From Lentzea terrae (GTDB lineage Bacteria; Actinomycetota; Actinomycetes; Mycobacteriales; Pseudonocardiaceae), in the NCBI RefSeq assembly GCF_003265345.1, contig NZ_QFWW01000004.1:279846-343845 (forward strand): DNA of 64,000 nucleotides, written 5' to 3'. A program made the translations under genes and the position numbers. How positions within the stretch are numbered: the first letter of the stretch is position 1; every line of letters starts with the position of its first letter. The notes below the pieces were generated by a model. The model ran no database searches, was not told the DNA's origin, and saw only the letters and a program-made list of their open reading frames with translations. Of the stretch, positions 25,090 to 33,399 are shown in pieces.

Positions 25090-26606
25090 TAGGCCGGGAC
25101 GGGCACCACGGGGCTGGTGATCGGCGGGACCGGCACGTCGGCAGCGCGCACCAGCCGCGGGCCCTCGGGACCGTAGACCGCGCGCGGTTCGGGAAACACG
25201 AAGAGCAGCGCCAGGAACAGCACGGCGGCGACCGCGATCGACAGCGGCAGACTGATGTCCACGCCGCCGGCGAGATTCCCCAGCGGTCCGACGAACTGGC
25301 CGGGCAGGTTGGTGCACAGGACACCCGTGACCGCCGCGACCCACCAGGCCGTCATGCCACGCCAGTTCCAGCCGTGCGCGAACCAGTACCGGCCGCCGCG
25401 CTGACGTCGGTTGAACACCTGCAGCGCCTCCGGGTCGTACCAGCCGCGCCGGGTGAACAGGCCGAGCAACATCACCACCATCCACGGGGTGGTGCAGGTG
25501 ATGATCAGCGTGGCGAACGTCGAGATGCTCCGCACCAGGTCGAACCCGAAGCGGCCGACGAAGATGAACACCACGGCCAGCGCGCCGACGAGCACCGTCG
25601 CCTGCACGCGGGACAGCCGCGGGAACACGCTCGAGAAGTCCAGGCCGGTGCCGTAGAGCGCGGTCGTGCCCGTCGACATCCCGCCGATCAGCGCGAGCAG
25701 GCACACCGGCAGGAAGAACCACTGCGGTGCGATCGCCAGCAGGCCGCCGACGAAGTCCTGGCTCGCCGGATCCACATAGGACGGTGCTTTGGCGGCGATG
25801 ATGCTCGCGGTGGCGAGGCCGAAGACGAACGGTACGAGCGTCGCGATCTGGGACAGGAACGCCGCCGCGACCACCCGGCGGTGCGGGGTGGTCGCCGGGA
25901 TGTAGCGCGACCAGTCGCCCAGGAAAGCACCGAACGACACCGGGTTCGCCAGCACGATCAGCGCCGACCCGATGAACGCCGGCCAGAACAGGTCCTGCGT
26001 GACCGTGCCCGCGTACGCCGGGTCGAAGTCACCCGCGAAGGCCACCACGCCGAGCACGAAGAGCAGCGTCGCCGAGACGACCGCGATCTTGTTGACGAAG
26101 AGCATGAACCGGAACCCGTACGTGCACACGACGAGCACGAGAACCGCGAACACCCCGTACGCGATCGCGTAGGACAACGTGCTGCGCGGCATCCCGAACA
26201 ACCGGTGCGCGCCGCCTACCAGCGCGTCGCCCGAGCTCCAGACGGCAATGGAGAAGAAGGCCACCGCGGTCAGCAGCGACAGGAACGAGCCGACGATCCG
26301 GCCGTGCACGCCGAGGTGCGCCGACGAGGAGACCGCGTTGTTGGTGCCGTTGATCGGGCCGAAGATCGCCATCGGGCAGAGGAGCAACGCCCCGGCGAGC
26401 ACGCCGAGCACTGTCGCGCCCAAGCCCTGCCAGAACGAGAGTCCGAACAGGATCGGAAACGCTCCCAGCACGCAGGTGGAGAACGTGTTGGCACCGCCGA
26501 AGGCCAGGCGGAACAGGTCGAACGGGGTCGCGGTGCGTTCGTCGTCCGGGATCCGCTCGATCCCGTTGGTCTCGACCTGGGTGAGCGGCGGCGGTTGCGC
26601 TGGCAT
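25089..26606 (-). CDS. NCS1-family nucleobase/cytosine permease
   Basis: 505 residues with about 12 membrane helices. Family marks are FRLAFGGANTFSTCVLGAFPILFGLSFWQGL near the N-terminus and FGAFLGDWSRYIP in the middle, typical of purine-cytosine permeases. Such carriers import cytosine, purines, allantoin or related heterocycles by cation symport; the exact substrate is unknown. It follows an ADP-ribosylglycohydrolase gene across an 82-bp gap with a strong hairpin. Confidence 0.9.
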   Translation of the reverse strand: MPAQPPPLTQVETNGIERIPDDERTATPFDLFRLAFGGANTFSTCVLGAFPILFGLSFWQGLGATVLGVLAGALLLCPMAIFGPINGTNNAVSSSAHLGVHGRIVGSFLSLLTAVAFFSIAVWSSGDALVGGAHRLFGMPRSTLSYAIAYGVFAVLVLVVCTYGFRFMLFVNKIAVVSATLLFVLGVVAFAGDFDPAYAGTVTQDLFWPAFIGSALIVLANPVSFGAFLGDWSRYIPATTPHRRVVAAAFLSQIATLVPFVFGLATASIIAAKAPSYVDPASQDFVGGLLAIAPQWFFLPVCLLALIGGMSTGTTALYGTGLDFSSVFPRLSRVQATVLVGALAVVFIFVGRFGFDLVRSISTFATLIITCTTPWMVVMLLGLFTRRGWYDPEALQVFNRRQRGGRYWFAHGWNWRGMTAWWVAAVTGVLCTNLPGQFVGPLGNLAGGVDISLPLSIAVAAVLFLALLFVFPEPRAVYGPEGPRLVRAADVPVPPITSPVVPVPA

Positions 26607-26647
26607 GCGCCGACGCTACAAACCCACGAGTGACCTGGAACACTGGA

Positions 26648-26685
26648 TGAATCGTCCAATCCCTGGTTGAGGATTGGACGATTCA
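26648..26685. terminator. 15-bp perfect hairpin between permease and ADP-ribosylglycohydrolase
   Basis: TGAATCGTCCAATCC (26648-26662) is the exact inverse of 26671-26685, around an 8-nt loop. It begins 3 nt after the glycohydrolase stop on the minus strand and ends about 40 nt before the permease start. No T-tract is present, so it could be a terminator, a processing site or an operator. Confidence 0.6.
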
Positions 26686-26688
26686 ACC

Positions 26689-27723
26689 TCAGGCGTAGCG
26701 GTCCTCGTTGAAGTCGAGGTTCACCGCGGAGCAGCCGAGATCGCGGCCCATCGCGTCCAGCACGTCCACGAGCTCCAGCCCGCTCAGCCAGTCGCGAGGC
26801 AGTGCTTCCGTGCCGTGCAAGGCGCCGAGGATGTTGCCGGTCAACGCCGCCGTGGCGTCACTGCCGCCGGAATGGTTGGCAGCAGCGCGCATCGCGTCCA
26901 CGAACTGCACGGGCTTCGGATGCGTCAGCACGGTGTAGACCGCGATCGCCAGCGCTTCCGGGCCGGTCCAGCCGCTGCCGAGCCGGTCGACGCGCACGGA
27001 CGACGAACCGTCGTGCTCCTCGGCCAGCACCACGGCGCGCGTCAGCACCGTCGCGGTGTAGGTGTCGTCGCGCAGCACCCGGCCGATGACCTGGTCGATC
27101 GCCTCGCGCAACGGCCTGCCCTTCACGGCGAGCAGGTGGACCAGCAACGCCAGTGCGCCACCGGACACCCAGCCGCCCGTGCCGCCGTGGGTGAGCGCCG
27201 CGAACCGGCAGCCCAGGTCGTAGGCGATCGCTGCGGACGGCGCGAAACCGGCGGGCGCGGTGCGCGTGACGCCGTTGCAGCCCGACGACTCGTTGTGCGG
27301 ATCAGTCGGCGTGGACATGGTGTCGGCGGCGAGCGCGCGCAGGCACGTCAAACCCGGCGAACGGCTCTCGTACAGCCGTTCGTCTGCGAGCAGCCCCACC
27401 GCACCCCGTTCCGGGGCCGGCTGCTGCTGGGTGACCAACCAGCGCCGGTAGCTGTGCCACACCATCTCCGACGGCTCCCACTCGCCGGTGCGCTTCCCGC
27501 GCACCCAGGCGCGCAGGTAGCCGTCGGCGGTGAAGAGCGTCAGCTGGGTGTCGTCGGTGAAGAGCGCGGGCTTCGGTGGAGCGAGCACACCTTCTGGACC
27601 GTGTTCACGCTGGATGTCGGCCAGACCGAGGTACTGCACAGGCGCGCCGAGCGCATCACCGAGAGCGCCGCCGAGGAGGCACCCGGCGCCGCGGTCAACC
27701 ACGGAATTCCGATCTCGCGGCAC
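26689..27723 (-). CDS. ADP-ribosylglycohydrolase-family protein
   Basis: 344 residues from a GTG at 27723; the frame is open to an ATG at 27759. N-terminal GCLLGGALGDALGAPVQYL and LFTDDTQLTLFTADGYLRA supply the Asp/Thr metal-binding set of the ARH/DraG fold. C-terminal NHSGGSDATAALTGNILGALHG supplies the second half of the di-magnesium site (SGGSDAT). Enzymes of this class remove ADP-ribose from proteins, RNA or small molecules. The target is unknown; no ADP-ribosyltransferase is adjacent. Confidence 0.9.
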   Translation of the reverse strand: MPRDRNSVVDRGAGCLLGGALGDALGAPVQYLGLADIQREHGPEGVLAPPKPALFTDDTQLTLFTADGYLRAWVRGKRTGEWEPSEMVWHSYRRWLVTQQQPAPERGAVGLLADERLYESRSPGLTCLRALAADTMSTPTDPHNESSGCNGVTRTAPAGFAPSAAIAYDLGCRFAALTHGGTGGWVSGGALALLVHLLAVKGRPLREAIDQVIGRVLRDDTYTATVLTRAVVLAEEHDGSSSVRVDRLGSGWTGPEALAIAVYTVLTHPKPVQFVDAMRAAANHSGGSDATAALTGNILGALHGTEALPRDWLSGLELVDVLDAMGRDLGCSAVNLDFNEDRYA

Positions 27724-27825
27724 CCGTGAACAGTAGCGTCCCGCGAACTTCGGCCGCACTTGTATCTGAGACGTCGCGTCTCACACCTGTTGAAGTAACG
27801 AGGTCAGCGGGTGCGAGGGAGGGGC

Positions 27826-30591
27826 ATGCGGAGCAAAACCGGACTCGAGTTCGGCGTGCTCGGTCCACTCCAGGTGCTCGCGGACGGACGGCTGATCCAG
27901 CTCGGCCGCCGCGGCATGCGCGGACTGCTGGCCATGCTGGTCGTCGAGGCGAACCGACCCGTCTCGATCGACCAGATCGTCGACGCGCTGTGGACGGAGT
28001 CGCCGCCCGCCACGGCGCGGACGATCGTGCACGGTTACGTCTCGCGGTTGCGCAAGGTGCTGGAGGAGGCCGACCCGTCGGCGTCCGCGACCATCCGCAC
28101 CACGCCGACCGGGTACCAGCTGACCGTGGACCCGTGGCGTCTCGACCTGCACCGCGCCCGGCAGCTCGTGGCGTCTTCCCGCGGCAAGCCCGCCGCCATC
28201 AGGGCGGGCTTGTTGCGCGAGGCGTTGGGTCTGTGGCGCGGGCCGGTGCTCGCCGACGTACCGGGCGACCCGATGACCTCCGACCTCGAAGAGCTCCGGC
28301 TGTCGGCGTTGGAGGAGCGCATCGACGCCGAGCTCGAGCTCGGCCGGCACCTGGAGCTGGTGGGCGAACTGCGCGGGCTGTGCACCGAGTACCCGTACCG
28401 GGAACGGCTGGTGGCGCACAGCATGCGGGCGCTGTACCGGTCCGGGCAGCGGGCCGACGCTCTCGAGGCCTACCAACGGTTCCAGCGTCGTGCGGGCGAG
28501 GAGCTGGGCATCGATCCCGGGCCGCAGCTGCGGTTGCTGCAGGAGCAGGTGCTGCGCGACGACCCGGCGCTGAGCCTGATCGGCCCCGTCGAGTCGCGTC
28601 CCGTCGCGCCGCGGGCGGGGATCGTGTCACCGGCGCTGCTGCCTGCTGCTGCTTCGCGCCTGTTCGGCCGGGACGACGACAAGGCGTGGCTGGACAACGT
28701 GTGTGCCGCGCGGAACCTGCTCGGCACGACCGTGGCTGTGCTGACCGGTGCGCCCGGTGTCGGCAAGAGCGCGCTGGCGATCACGTGGGGCCACGAGAAC
28801 TCCGAGATGTTCCCGCACGGCGTGTTGTTCGCTTCTTTGGGAGACACCGAACCGGGCGAGGTGCTGACCAGGTTCCTGGTGGCGCTGGGGGTTCCGGCGG
28901 ACGGGGTGCCGGTCGCGGTGGAGGACCGCGTCGGGCTGTACCGGTCGTTGCTGCACCGCCGCCGCGTGCTGGTGGTGCTGGACGACGCGACCGGCTTCGA
29001 GCAGGTGCAGCCGTTGCTGCCGCCGGGTTCCGGCTCGGTGGTGCTGGTGACGTCGCGGTCGAAGCTGGAACGGCTGGTCGTCACCAACAGCGCTCGCGTG
29101 CGCAAGCTCGGGCCGTTGGACGACGACGCCGCGCGTGAGCTCGTGGACGACGTGCTGGGCAAGCCGCTGTCCGCGGAAGACCCGGTGGCCGCGCGCAAGC
29201 TGGCCGAGCTTTGCGGCGGACTGCCGCTGGCGCTGCGGGTGGCCGCGGCCAAGCTCGTGATCAGTCCGGAGTGGACGGTCGAGGAGCTGGTGGGGGAGCT
29301 GGCCGACGACGGGCACCGGTTGCGCGGCTTGGACCTACCTGAGGCAGGCGTGGGGGTCTCGCGGGCGCTGGACCTGTCGACCCGCGACCTGCCGTCCGAG
29401 CTCGGCGAAGTCTTCACGTCCGTCGGCATGGCGCCCGGCCGGTGGATGTCGTCGCACGCCGTCGCCGCGTTGACCCGGACTCGCATCGACTCCGCGCGTT
29501 CGCGGCTGGCGCAGCTCGTCGAGGTGAACCTGCTGGTCGAGCCGTGGCCGGACGGGTTCACGATGCACGAGCTGGTGCGGCTGTACGTGCGTGGAGCCGG
29601 CCGTGCGGACCTGGACTCGTTGCGGCGCCTGGTGAACTACTACCTCGTCGCGTGCGACCACGTGCGCCGCGCCATCCGACCGGCGCGCGACGGCCTGGAC
29701 TTCGCGTTGGGGGACAACGGTTCCACGTCGCTGCCGGCGTTCGGCGACCCGGTCGCGTGGTTCGACCAGGAGTGGCCGAACATCGTGGCGATCGTGCACG
29801 CGGCCGCGGAGTCGGGCCTGCACGACCAGGTGTGGCAGCTGGTTCGGCTCCTGCACACCTACGCGACCGTGCGCGCGCTCACCGGGGAGTGGGTCGCGCT
29901 GGTCGGGTTCGGCCTGGCCGCGGCCGAGGTGACGGGGAGCCGCCTCGGCCAGGTCCTGATGCTGGACACGACCTACACGACGAACGCCAGGCTGGGACGT
30001 CCTGTCCTGCTGCCGGACGCTCGCCGCGCGCACCGGCTCGCTTCGGAACTGGGCGAGCGTCAGTACCTGGTGCTGACACTCGCCCAGCTCGCGGATGTGT
30101 TGTTCCGCCTGAAGCACCACGACGAGGCGTTGCTGCACTTCTGGGAGTCGGTGCAGCTCGCGCAGCAGTCCGGTGACGTCGTCGGTGAGGGCCACGGCCT
30201 GAACAACGTGGCGCAGGTCGAACAGGCCCGCGGCCGGGTGGACGTCGCGCTGCAGCACCAGGCGCACGCGGTCGAGGTGTACCGGCGTTCCGGCGACCAG
30301 GTCGCGTTGATCCGAGGTCTCGCGAACCTGGCGGAGCTCAGCCTGGAAGCCGGCCTGCTGGACCAGGCGGAGTCGTTGGCGCGCCAGGTCGTCGACCAGG
30401 CAGCCGTCGCCGAGGTGACGCACCTCGAAGGCTTTGGCCGCCAGGTGCTCGGCGGGGTGCTGCTCCGGCGGGCGGAATGGGTTGCTGCGGCAGCGGAATT
30501 GACGGAGGCGCTGCGCCTGTACGCGCAGGTCAACTCCGCGCGGGCGGTCGAGGTCCGTGCTGCTTTGGACTCGCTGTCGTCCGAGGTTTAG
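27826..30591 (+). CDS. AfsR-like BTAD/NB-ARC/TPR transcriptional regulator
   Basis: 921 residues from the ATG at 27826, chosen over a GTG at 27811 for its GGGAGGGGC ribosome site. Order: an OmpR-type winged helix (about 10-95), the BTAD helical domain (95-245, ending AYQRFQRRAGEELGIDPGP), an NB-ARC ATPase with P-loop TGAPGVGKSA (308-315) and VLVVLDDATG as Walker B, a winged-helix linker, and TPR repeats (about 690-920). This is the AfsR/SARP architecture in which ATP and the TPR domain gate activation of antibiotic or developmental genes. No biosynthetic cluster is visible nearby. A small open frame and a terminator follow. Confidence 0.93.
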   Translation: MRSKTGLEFGVLGPLQVLADGRLIQLGRRGMRGLLAMLVVEANRPVSIDQIVDALWTESPPATARTIVHGYVSRLRKVLEEADPSASATIRTTPTGYQLTVDPWRLDLHRARQLVASSRGKPAAIRAGLLREALGLWRGPVLADVPGDPMTSDLEELRLSALEERIDAELELGRHLELVGELRGLCTEYPYRERLVAHSMRALYRSGQRADALEAYQRFQRRAGEELGIDPGPQLRLLQEQVLRDDPALSLIGPVESRPVAPRAGIVSPALLPAAASRLFGRDDDKAWLDNVCAARNLLGTTVAVLTGAPGVGKSALAITWGHENSEMFPHGVLFASLGDTEPGEVLTRFLVALGVPADGVPVAVEDRVGLYRSLLHRRRVLVVLDDATGFEQVQPLLPPGSGSVVLVTSRSKLERLVVTNSARVRKLGPLDDDAARELVDDVLGKPLSAEDPVAARKLAELCGGLPLALRVAAAKLVISPEWTVEELVGELADDGHRLRGLDLPEAGVGVSRALDLSTRDLPSELGEVFTSVGMAPGRWMSSHAVAALTRTRIDSARSRLAQLVEVNLLVEPWPDGFTMHELVRLYVRGAGRADLDSLRRLVNYYLVACDHVRRAIRPARDGLDFALGDNGSTSLPAFGDPVAWFDQEWPNIVAIVHAAAESGLHDQVWQLVRLLHTYATVRALTGEWVALVGFGLAAAEVTGSRLGQVLMLDTTYTTNARLGRPVLLPDARRAHRLASELGERQYLVLTLAQLADVLFRLKHHDEALLHFWESVQLAQQSGDVVGEGHGLNNVAQVEQARGRVDVALQHQAHAVEVYRRSGDQVALIRGLANLAELSLEAGLLDQAESLARQVVDQAAVAEVTHLEGFGRQVLGGVLLRRAEWVAAAAELTEALRLYAQVNSARAVEVRAALDSLSSEV

Positions 30592-30619
30592 CGGCTGTTT
30601 AGTCGTCTGGTCCCAAAAC

Positions 30620-30685
30620 ATGGGAATGTGGAACGTGCAGGCCGCCGAGTGGGGGATTGCCGAGGGGGTAAGGCGCCTGCATTGA
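30620..30685 (+). CDS. Possible 21-residue peptide gene after the BTAD regulator
   Basis: An ATG at 30620 opens a frame for MGMWNVQAAEWGIAEGVRRL plus a final His, ending TGA, directly followed by a strong terminator. It begins 28 nt after the regulator stop. Only a weak GGGA precedes the second ATG (30626), which would give 19 residues. Its size and place resemble signalling-peptide genes beside TPR regulators, but coding is unproven; the same DNA also folds (GCAGG..CCTGC). Confidence 0.3.
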   Translation: MGMWNVQAAEWGIAEGVRRLH

Positions 30686-30688
30686 GAG

Positions 30689-30728
30689 GCCCGACCGGCA
30701 TTCGGGGGAGAGTGCCGGTCGGGCTTTT
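30689..30728 (+). terminator. Intrinsic terminator after the BTAD regulator
   Basis: A 12-bp perfect stem GCCCGACCGGCA/TGCCGGTCGGGC with a 12-nt loop, then TTTT. It lies just before the convergent SGNH-hydrolase stop at 30731. Confidence 0.88.
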
Positions 30729-30730
30729 CG

Positions 30731-31519
30731 TCATTGGAAGTTCTCTTCGGTGCAACGGGCGAGCGGCAGCAGCTCCGGCCGCTTCGGCGCCAGTCCGTCG
30801 CCCATCGACTCGCCCCGCAACGTCCGGCCGATCCACGGCACCACGTGCTCGCGCGCCCACTTCAGGTCGGCCTTGCGCTGGGTGACCCAGTCCGCCTGCT
30901 GCAGCGCGGGCCACGGCGCGTCCCACGAGTGGTCGTCCGTCAGCCCGAGAACCTGCGCGGCCTTCAGCGCGACCCGCTGGTGCCCCTCCGGCGACAGGTG
31001 CAGCCTGTCCTCGCTCCACGCACGCCGGTCGTGCAGCGCGTGCATCGACCAGAGATCGACCATCCGGCAGTGGTAGCGCTCGGCGATCGACCACAGGTGC
31101 GAGTTGTAGATGGCGATCTTGCCGCGGAGGCTCCTGAGCAGCGGGGTGGAGCGCGTGTCGAAGCCGGTGAAGATGAGGACGTCCGAGCCGGCCGCCCTGA
31201 GGTCGGCCACCGCCACCTCGTAGACCTCGGCCAGCGCGTCCGGGTCGCTGTTCGGGAGCATGAGGTCGTTGCCGCCGCCGCAGAACGTGACGAGGTCCGG
31301 TTTCAGCTCGGTCGCCAGGGTGACTTGCTCGTCGATGATCTCCTGCAGCATCTTGCCTCTGATCGCGAGGTTGGCGTATCTGAAGTCAGGTGCCTGTTGG
31401 GCGATCAATCCGGCCAGGCGGTCGGCCCAGCCCACGTAGGTGTCTCCAGGGCCCGGATCGTCCATGCCCTCGGTGAAGCTGTCCCCCAGGGACACGAGAC
31501 TGTTCCATCGCAGCAGCAC
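30731..31519 (-). CDS. SGNH/GDSL-family hydrolase
   Basis: 262 residues from the GTG at 31519, picked because AAAGGGGG lies 5-12 nt upstream and the family begins directly after (SLVSLGDSFTEGMDD, block I with the catalytic Ser). Block III GGGNDLM carries the oxyanion Asn, and block V EDRLHLSPEGHQRVA carries the Asp/His pair. No signal peptide is seen, so it is probably a cytoplasmic esterase or lipase-like enzyme. Substrate unknown. It converges on the BTAD regulator. Confidence 0.88.
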   Translation of the reverse strand: MLLRWNSLVSLGDSFTEGMDDPGPGDTYVGWADRLAGLIAQQAPDFRYANLAIRGKMLQEIIDEQVTLATELKPDLVTFCGGGNDLMLPNSDPDALAEVYEVAVADLRAAGSDVLIFTGFDTRSTPLLRSLRGKIAIYNSHLWSIAERYHCRMVDLWSMHALHDRRAWSEDRLHLSPEGHQRVALKAAQVLGLTDDHSWDAPWPALQQADWVTQRKADLKWAREHVVPWIGRTLRGESMGDGLAPKRPELLPLARCTEENFQ

Positions 31520-31772
31520 AACATCCCCCTTTGCGTCGCTTCCTGCTCTGCCCTGCCCGCCTGCGGCTCCCGTTCGCAGGCGACTGGTTAGCATGCACAA
31601 TCAACGGGTGGTTACGCCACCGTCGGTTACGCAATCGTAGGTTTTGTCGCTGTGGGTGACGATCCTTTTACCACCCGATCGAGGGAAGCTTGAGGCTCGT
31701 CCGGGCGATCCCTGGGCCGATCATGGGGTGATCCTGGGGTTTTGTCTCAATCGGTCGCTAGCTTCTGGTGCC

Positions 31773-32198
31773 GTGCGTTCTGGTTTGCCGCTTCCTTCCA
31801 TTTCGGTTGGTGTCGCGCTGCTCACGGTCGGCGTGCTGGCTGGGGTGGCCATGACTGCTGGGGTGGTTCCTGTGCCTGGGCCTGGGGCCGAGCCTGGAGG
31901 TTCGTCTGTTGAGCCCGAGATCGCGCAGATCGGCGGGGATCAGCCGCCCATGGAGTTCACCCCGGTGCCTTCTGCCGTGAAGGTGGCGCCCAGTTCCAGG
32001 GCTGGGTCTCGGGTCGTGGTCACTCCGCCGCCGCACTCGAATCCCGTGGTCACGCCGGAGGGCGAGCCTCGGACGAGCGTGGTCGGCACGACGGTGGTGC
32101 CTTCGGTGGACTTGCCTTCGATCTCGTCCGAGCCGTTGACTTCTGCGCCTTCTTCGTCGGAGCACGTGGAAAACCCCCGCAGCGACGTCGGCGCGTGA
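31773..32198 (+). CDS. Small Pro/Ser/Thr-rich exported or membrane-anchored protein
   Basis: 141 residues from the GTG at 31773. One hydrophobic segment near the N-terminus (ISVGVALLTVGVLAGVAMTAGVV), then a long Pro/Ser/Val/Thr-rich low-complexity tail ending PRSDVGA. It fits a signal-anchored extracytoplasmic linker protein; no fold is recognised. A frame open upstream to 31644 lacks coding character. The last codons lie inside a hairpin (32174-32212), and three more hairpins follow. Confidence 0.55.
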   Translation: MRSGLPLPSISVGVALLTVGVLAGVAMTAGVVPVPGPGAEPGGSSVEPEIAQIGGDQPPMEFTPVPSAVKVAPSSRAGSRVVVTPPPHSNPVVTPEGEPRTSVVGTTVVPSVDLPSISSEPLTSAPSSSEHVENPRSDVGA

Positions 32199-32212
32199 CG
32201 TCTCTGCGGGGG
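32174..32212 (+). terminator. Hairpin overlapping the end of the Pro/Ser-rich gene
   Basis: CCCCCGCAG (32174-32182) pairs with CTGCGGGGG (32204-32212) and, after one mismatch, GACGTC with GACGTC, leaving a 7-nt loop that contains the stop codon. No T-tract. It resembles a GC-type actinobacterial terminator. Confidence 0.6.
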
Positions 32213-32215
32213 CCG

Positions 32216-32371
32216 TGGGACCTTTCCGAAGGGGAGCGCCGCCGCCGATCAGCTCCCCCTCGGAAAGGGGTGGGACCACTGCTCGGGACGCCGCCGCCGA
32301 TCTGCCCCGAGCAGTGGGGTTGGGACCGTCTCAGGGGGCGCCGCCGCCGATCTACCCCCTGAGACGGGGTC
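32216..32371. repeat. Three tandem stem-loops with the same loop and different stems
   Basis: Each unit begins GGGACC, forms a 12-17-bp stem, presents the identical loop core GCCGCCGCCGATC, and closes with GG(GG). Unit 1: stem 32221-32237 with 32252-32268 (one mismatch). Unit 2: 32276-32287 with 32306-32317 (perfect). Unit 3: 32326-32338 with 32355-32367 (perfect). Stem sequences are unrelated between units, yet each is self-complementary, so structure is kept while sequence is not. Unit starts are 55 and 50 nt apart. The array fills the gap between two convergent genes, ending 4-8 nt before the sugar-kinase stop. Confidence 0.85.
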
Positions 32372-32374
32372 TGG

Positions 32375-33394
32375 TCACCCGCTCGCTATCGCGTCCAGAG
32401 TGGACGGAGTGGCGGGAAGGTGGTCGTTGTAGGCCGAGCGCAGCCTCAGTTCTGCGCCCGGCGACGCGCCGATGGTGTCCAGGCCGAGCAGTGCGGCGCC
32501 TACCACCGGGGGGACGTCCACCACTCGTACCTGGGCCAGCGGGGCCTGCTTGAGCACGCGTTCGCGGACTGGGCCCACCACTACTTCGCCTGTGTTGGTC
32601 AGGACGCCGCCGCCTAGGACGATGTCGACGGGCTCGTCCAACAGGTCGAGCTTCGTCAGCGAGACGGTTGAGAGGAGAACGATCTCCTCGATCAGGCGCT
32701 CGATCTGGGCCAACGCCACGGAGTCGCCGCGTGCCGCTACCTCGAAGACGATCGGGCAGAGGGCGTGCGGGTCCAGTTCGAGTTCCTCGAAGTGGATTTT
32801 CTCGACCACCTTGAGGATTGAGGATTCGCCGTAGTGCGCGAGTAGAGCTGGGAGGAGTTCGGTTGGCTTGCCTCGGCCGTCTTCGGCTCGGACCGCGTGC
32901 CACAGGGCGTCGTTGCCCAGTTGGCCGCCGCCTCCCCAGTCGCCGGAGATTGCGCCCAGGGCTGGGAAGCGGTGGGTGCGGCCGTCGTGGGCCACGCCTA
33001 CTGCGTTGATGCCTGCGCCGCAGACCACGGCCACGCCTACGCCTGAGCCGGTGCCTGCGCGGAGGAGGGCGAACGTGTCGTTGCCTACCACTACGGAGGA
33101 GGACCAGCCTCGTTCGGTGATTGCGCGGGTCAGGTCTTCTTCTTCGCGTGGCAGGTCGGCGCCTGCCAGGTAGGCGGCTGTGTGTGCGGCGATCGGTTCG
33201 TTCGGGGACAGTCCCGCTTGCGCTGCGGCTTCGCGTGCCAGGCCGTCGAACACGTCCAGTCCGCGCTTCATGCCCACTGTCTGCGGCGGGGCTCCTGGGC
33301 CGCGCACCTGCGCGAGCACCTTGCCGTCCGCGTCGACCAGTAGGACTGCGGTTTTGCTGTTCCCGCCGTCGATCGCGAGCACACGGTCGGTCAT
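32375..33394 (-). CDS. BadF/BadG-type sugar kinase (N-acetylglucosamine kinase-like)
   Basis: 339 residues from the ATG at 33394. ASKHA-fold ATPase: phosphate-1 loop LAIDGGNSKTAVLLVD, phosphate-2 region VVCGAGINAVG, GALSGDWGGGGQLGNDALW (substrate loop typical of GlcNAc kinases) and the adenosine motif IVLGGGVL. It is the last gene of the ABC-transporter/GH4 operon, 5 nt after the GH4 stop, so it probably phosphorylates the imported sugar or a product of the GH4 enzyme. Glucosamine or muramic-type sugars are alternatives. Confidence 0.87.
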   Translation of the reverse strand: MTDRVLAIDGGNSKTAVLLVDADGKVLAQVRGPGAPPQTVGMKRGLDVFDGLAREAAAQAGLSPNEPIAAHTAAYLAGADLPREEEDLTRAITERGWSSSVVVGNDTFALLRAGTGSGVGVAVVCGAGINAVGVAHDGRTHRFPALGAISGDWGGGGQLGNDALWHAVRAEDGRGKPTELLPALLAHYGESSILKVVEKIHFEELELDPHALCPIVFEVAARGDSVALAQIERLIEEIVLLSTVSLTKLDLLDEPVDIVLGGGVLTNTGEVVVGPVRERVLKQAPLAQVRVVDVPPVVGAALLGLDTIGASPGAELRLRSAYNDHLPATPSTLDAIASG

Positions 33395-33399
33395 TGGTG

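Noticed and set aside
27826-30591. BTAD regulator as a marker of an antibiotic biosynthetic cluster
   Set aside because: No PKS, NRPS, terpene synthase or RiPP enzyme genes are found on either side in the window.
32216-32371. Regular repeats that could be read as a short CRISPR array
   Set aside because: The shared part is a 13-nt loop inside a palindrome and the variable parts are complementary arms, not spacers; no cas genes are present.
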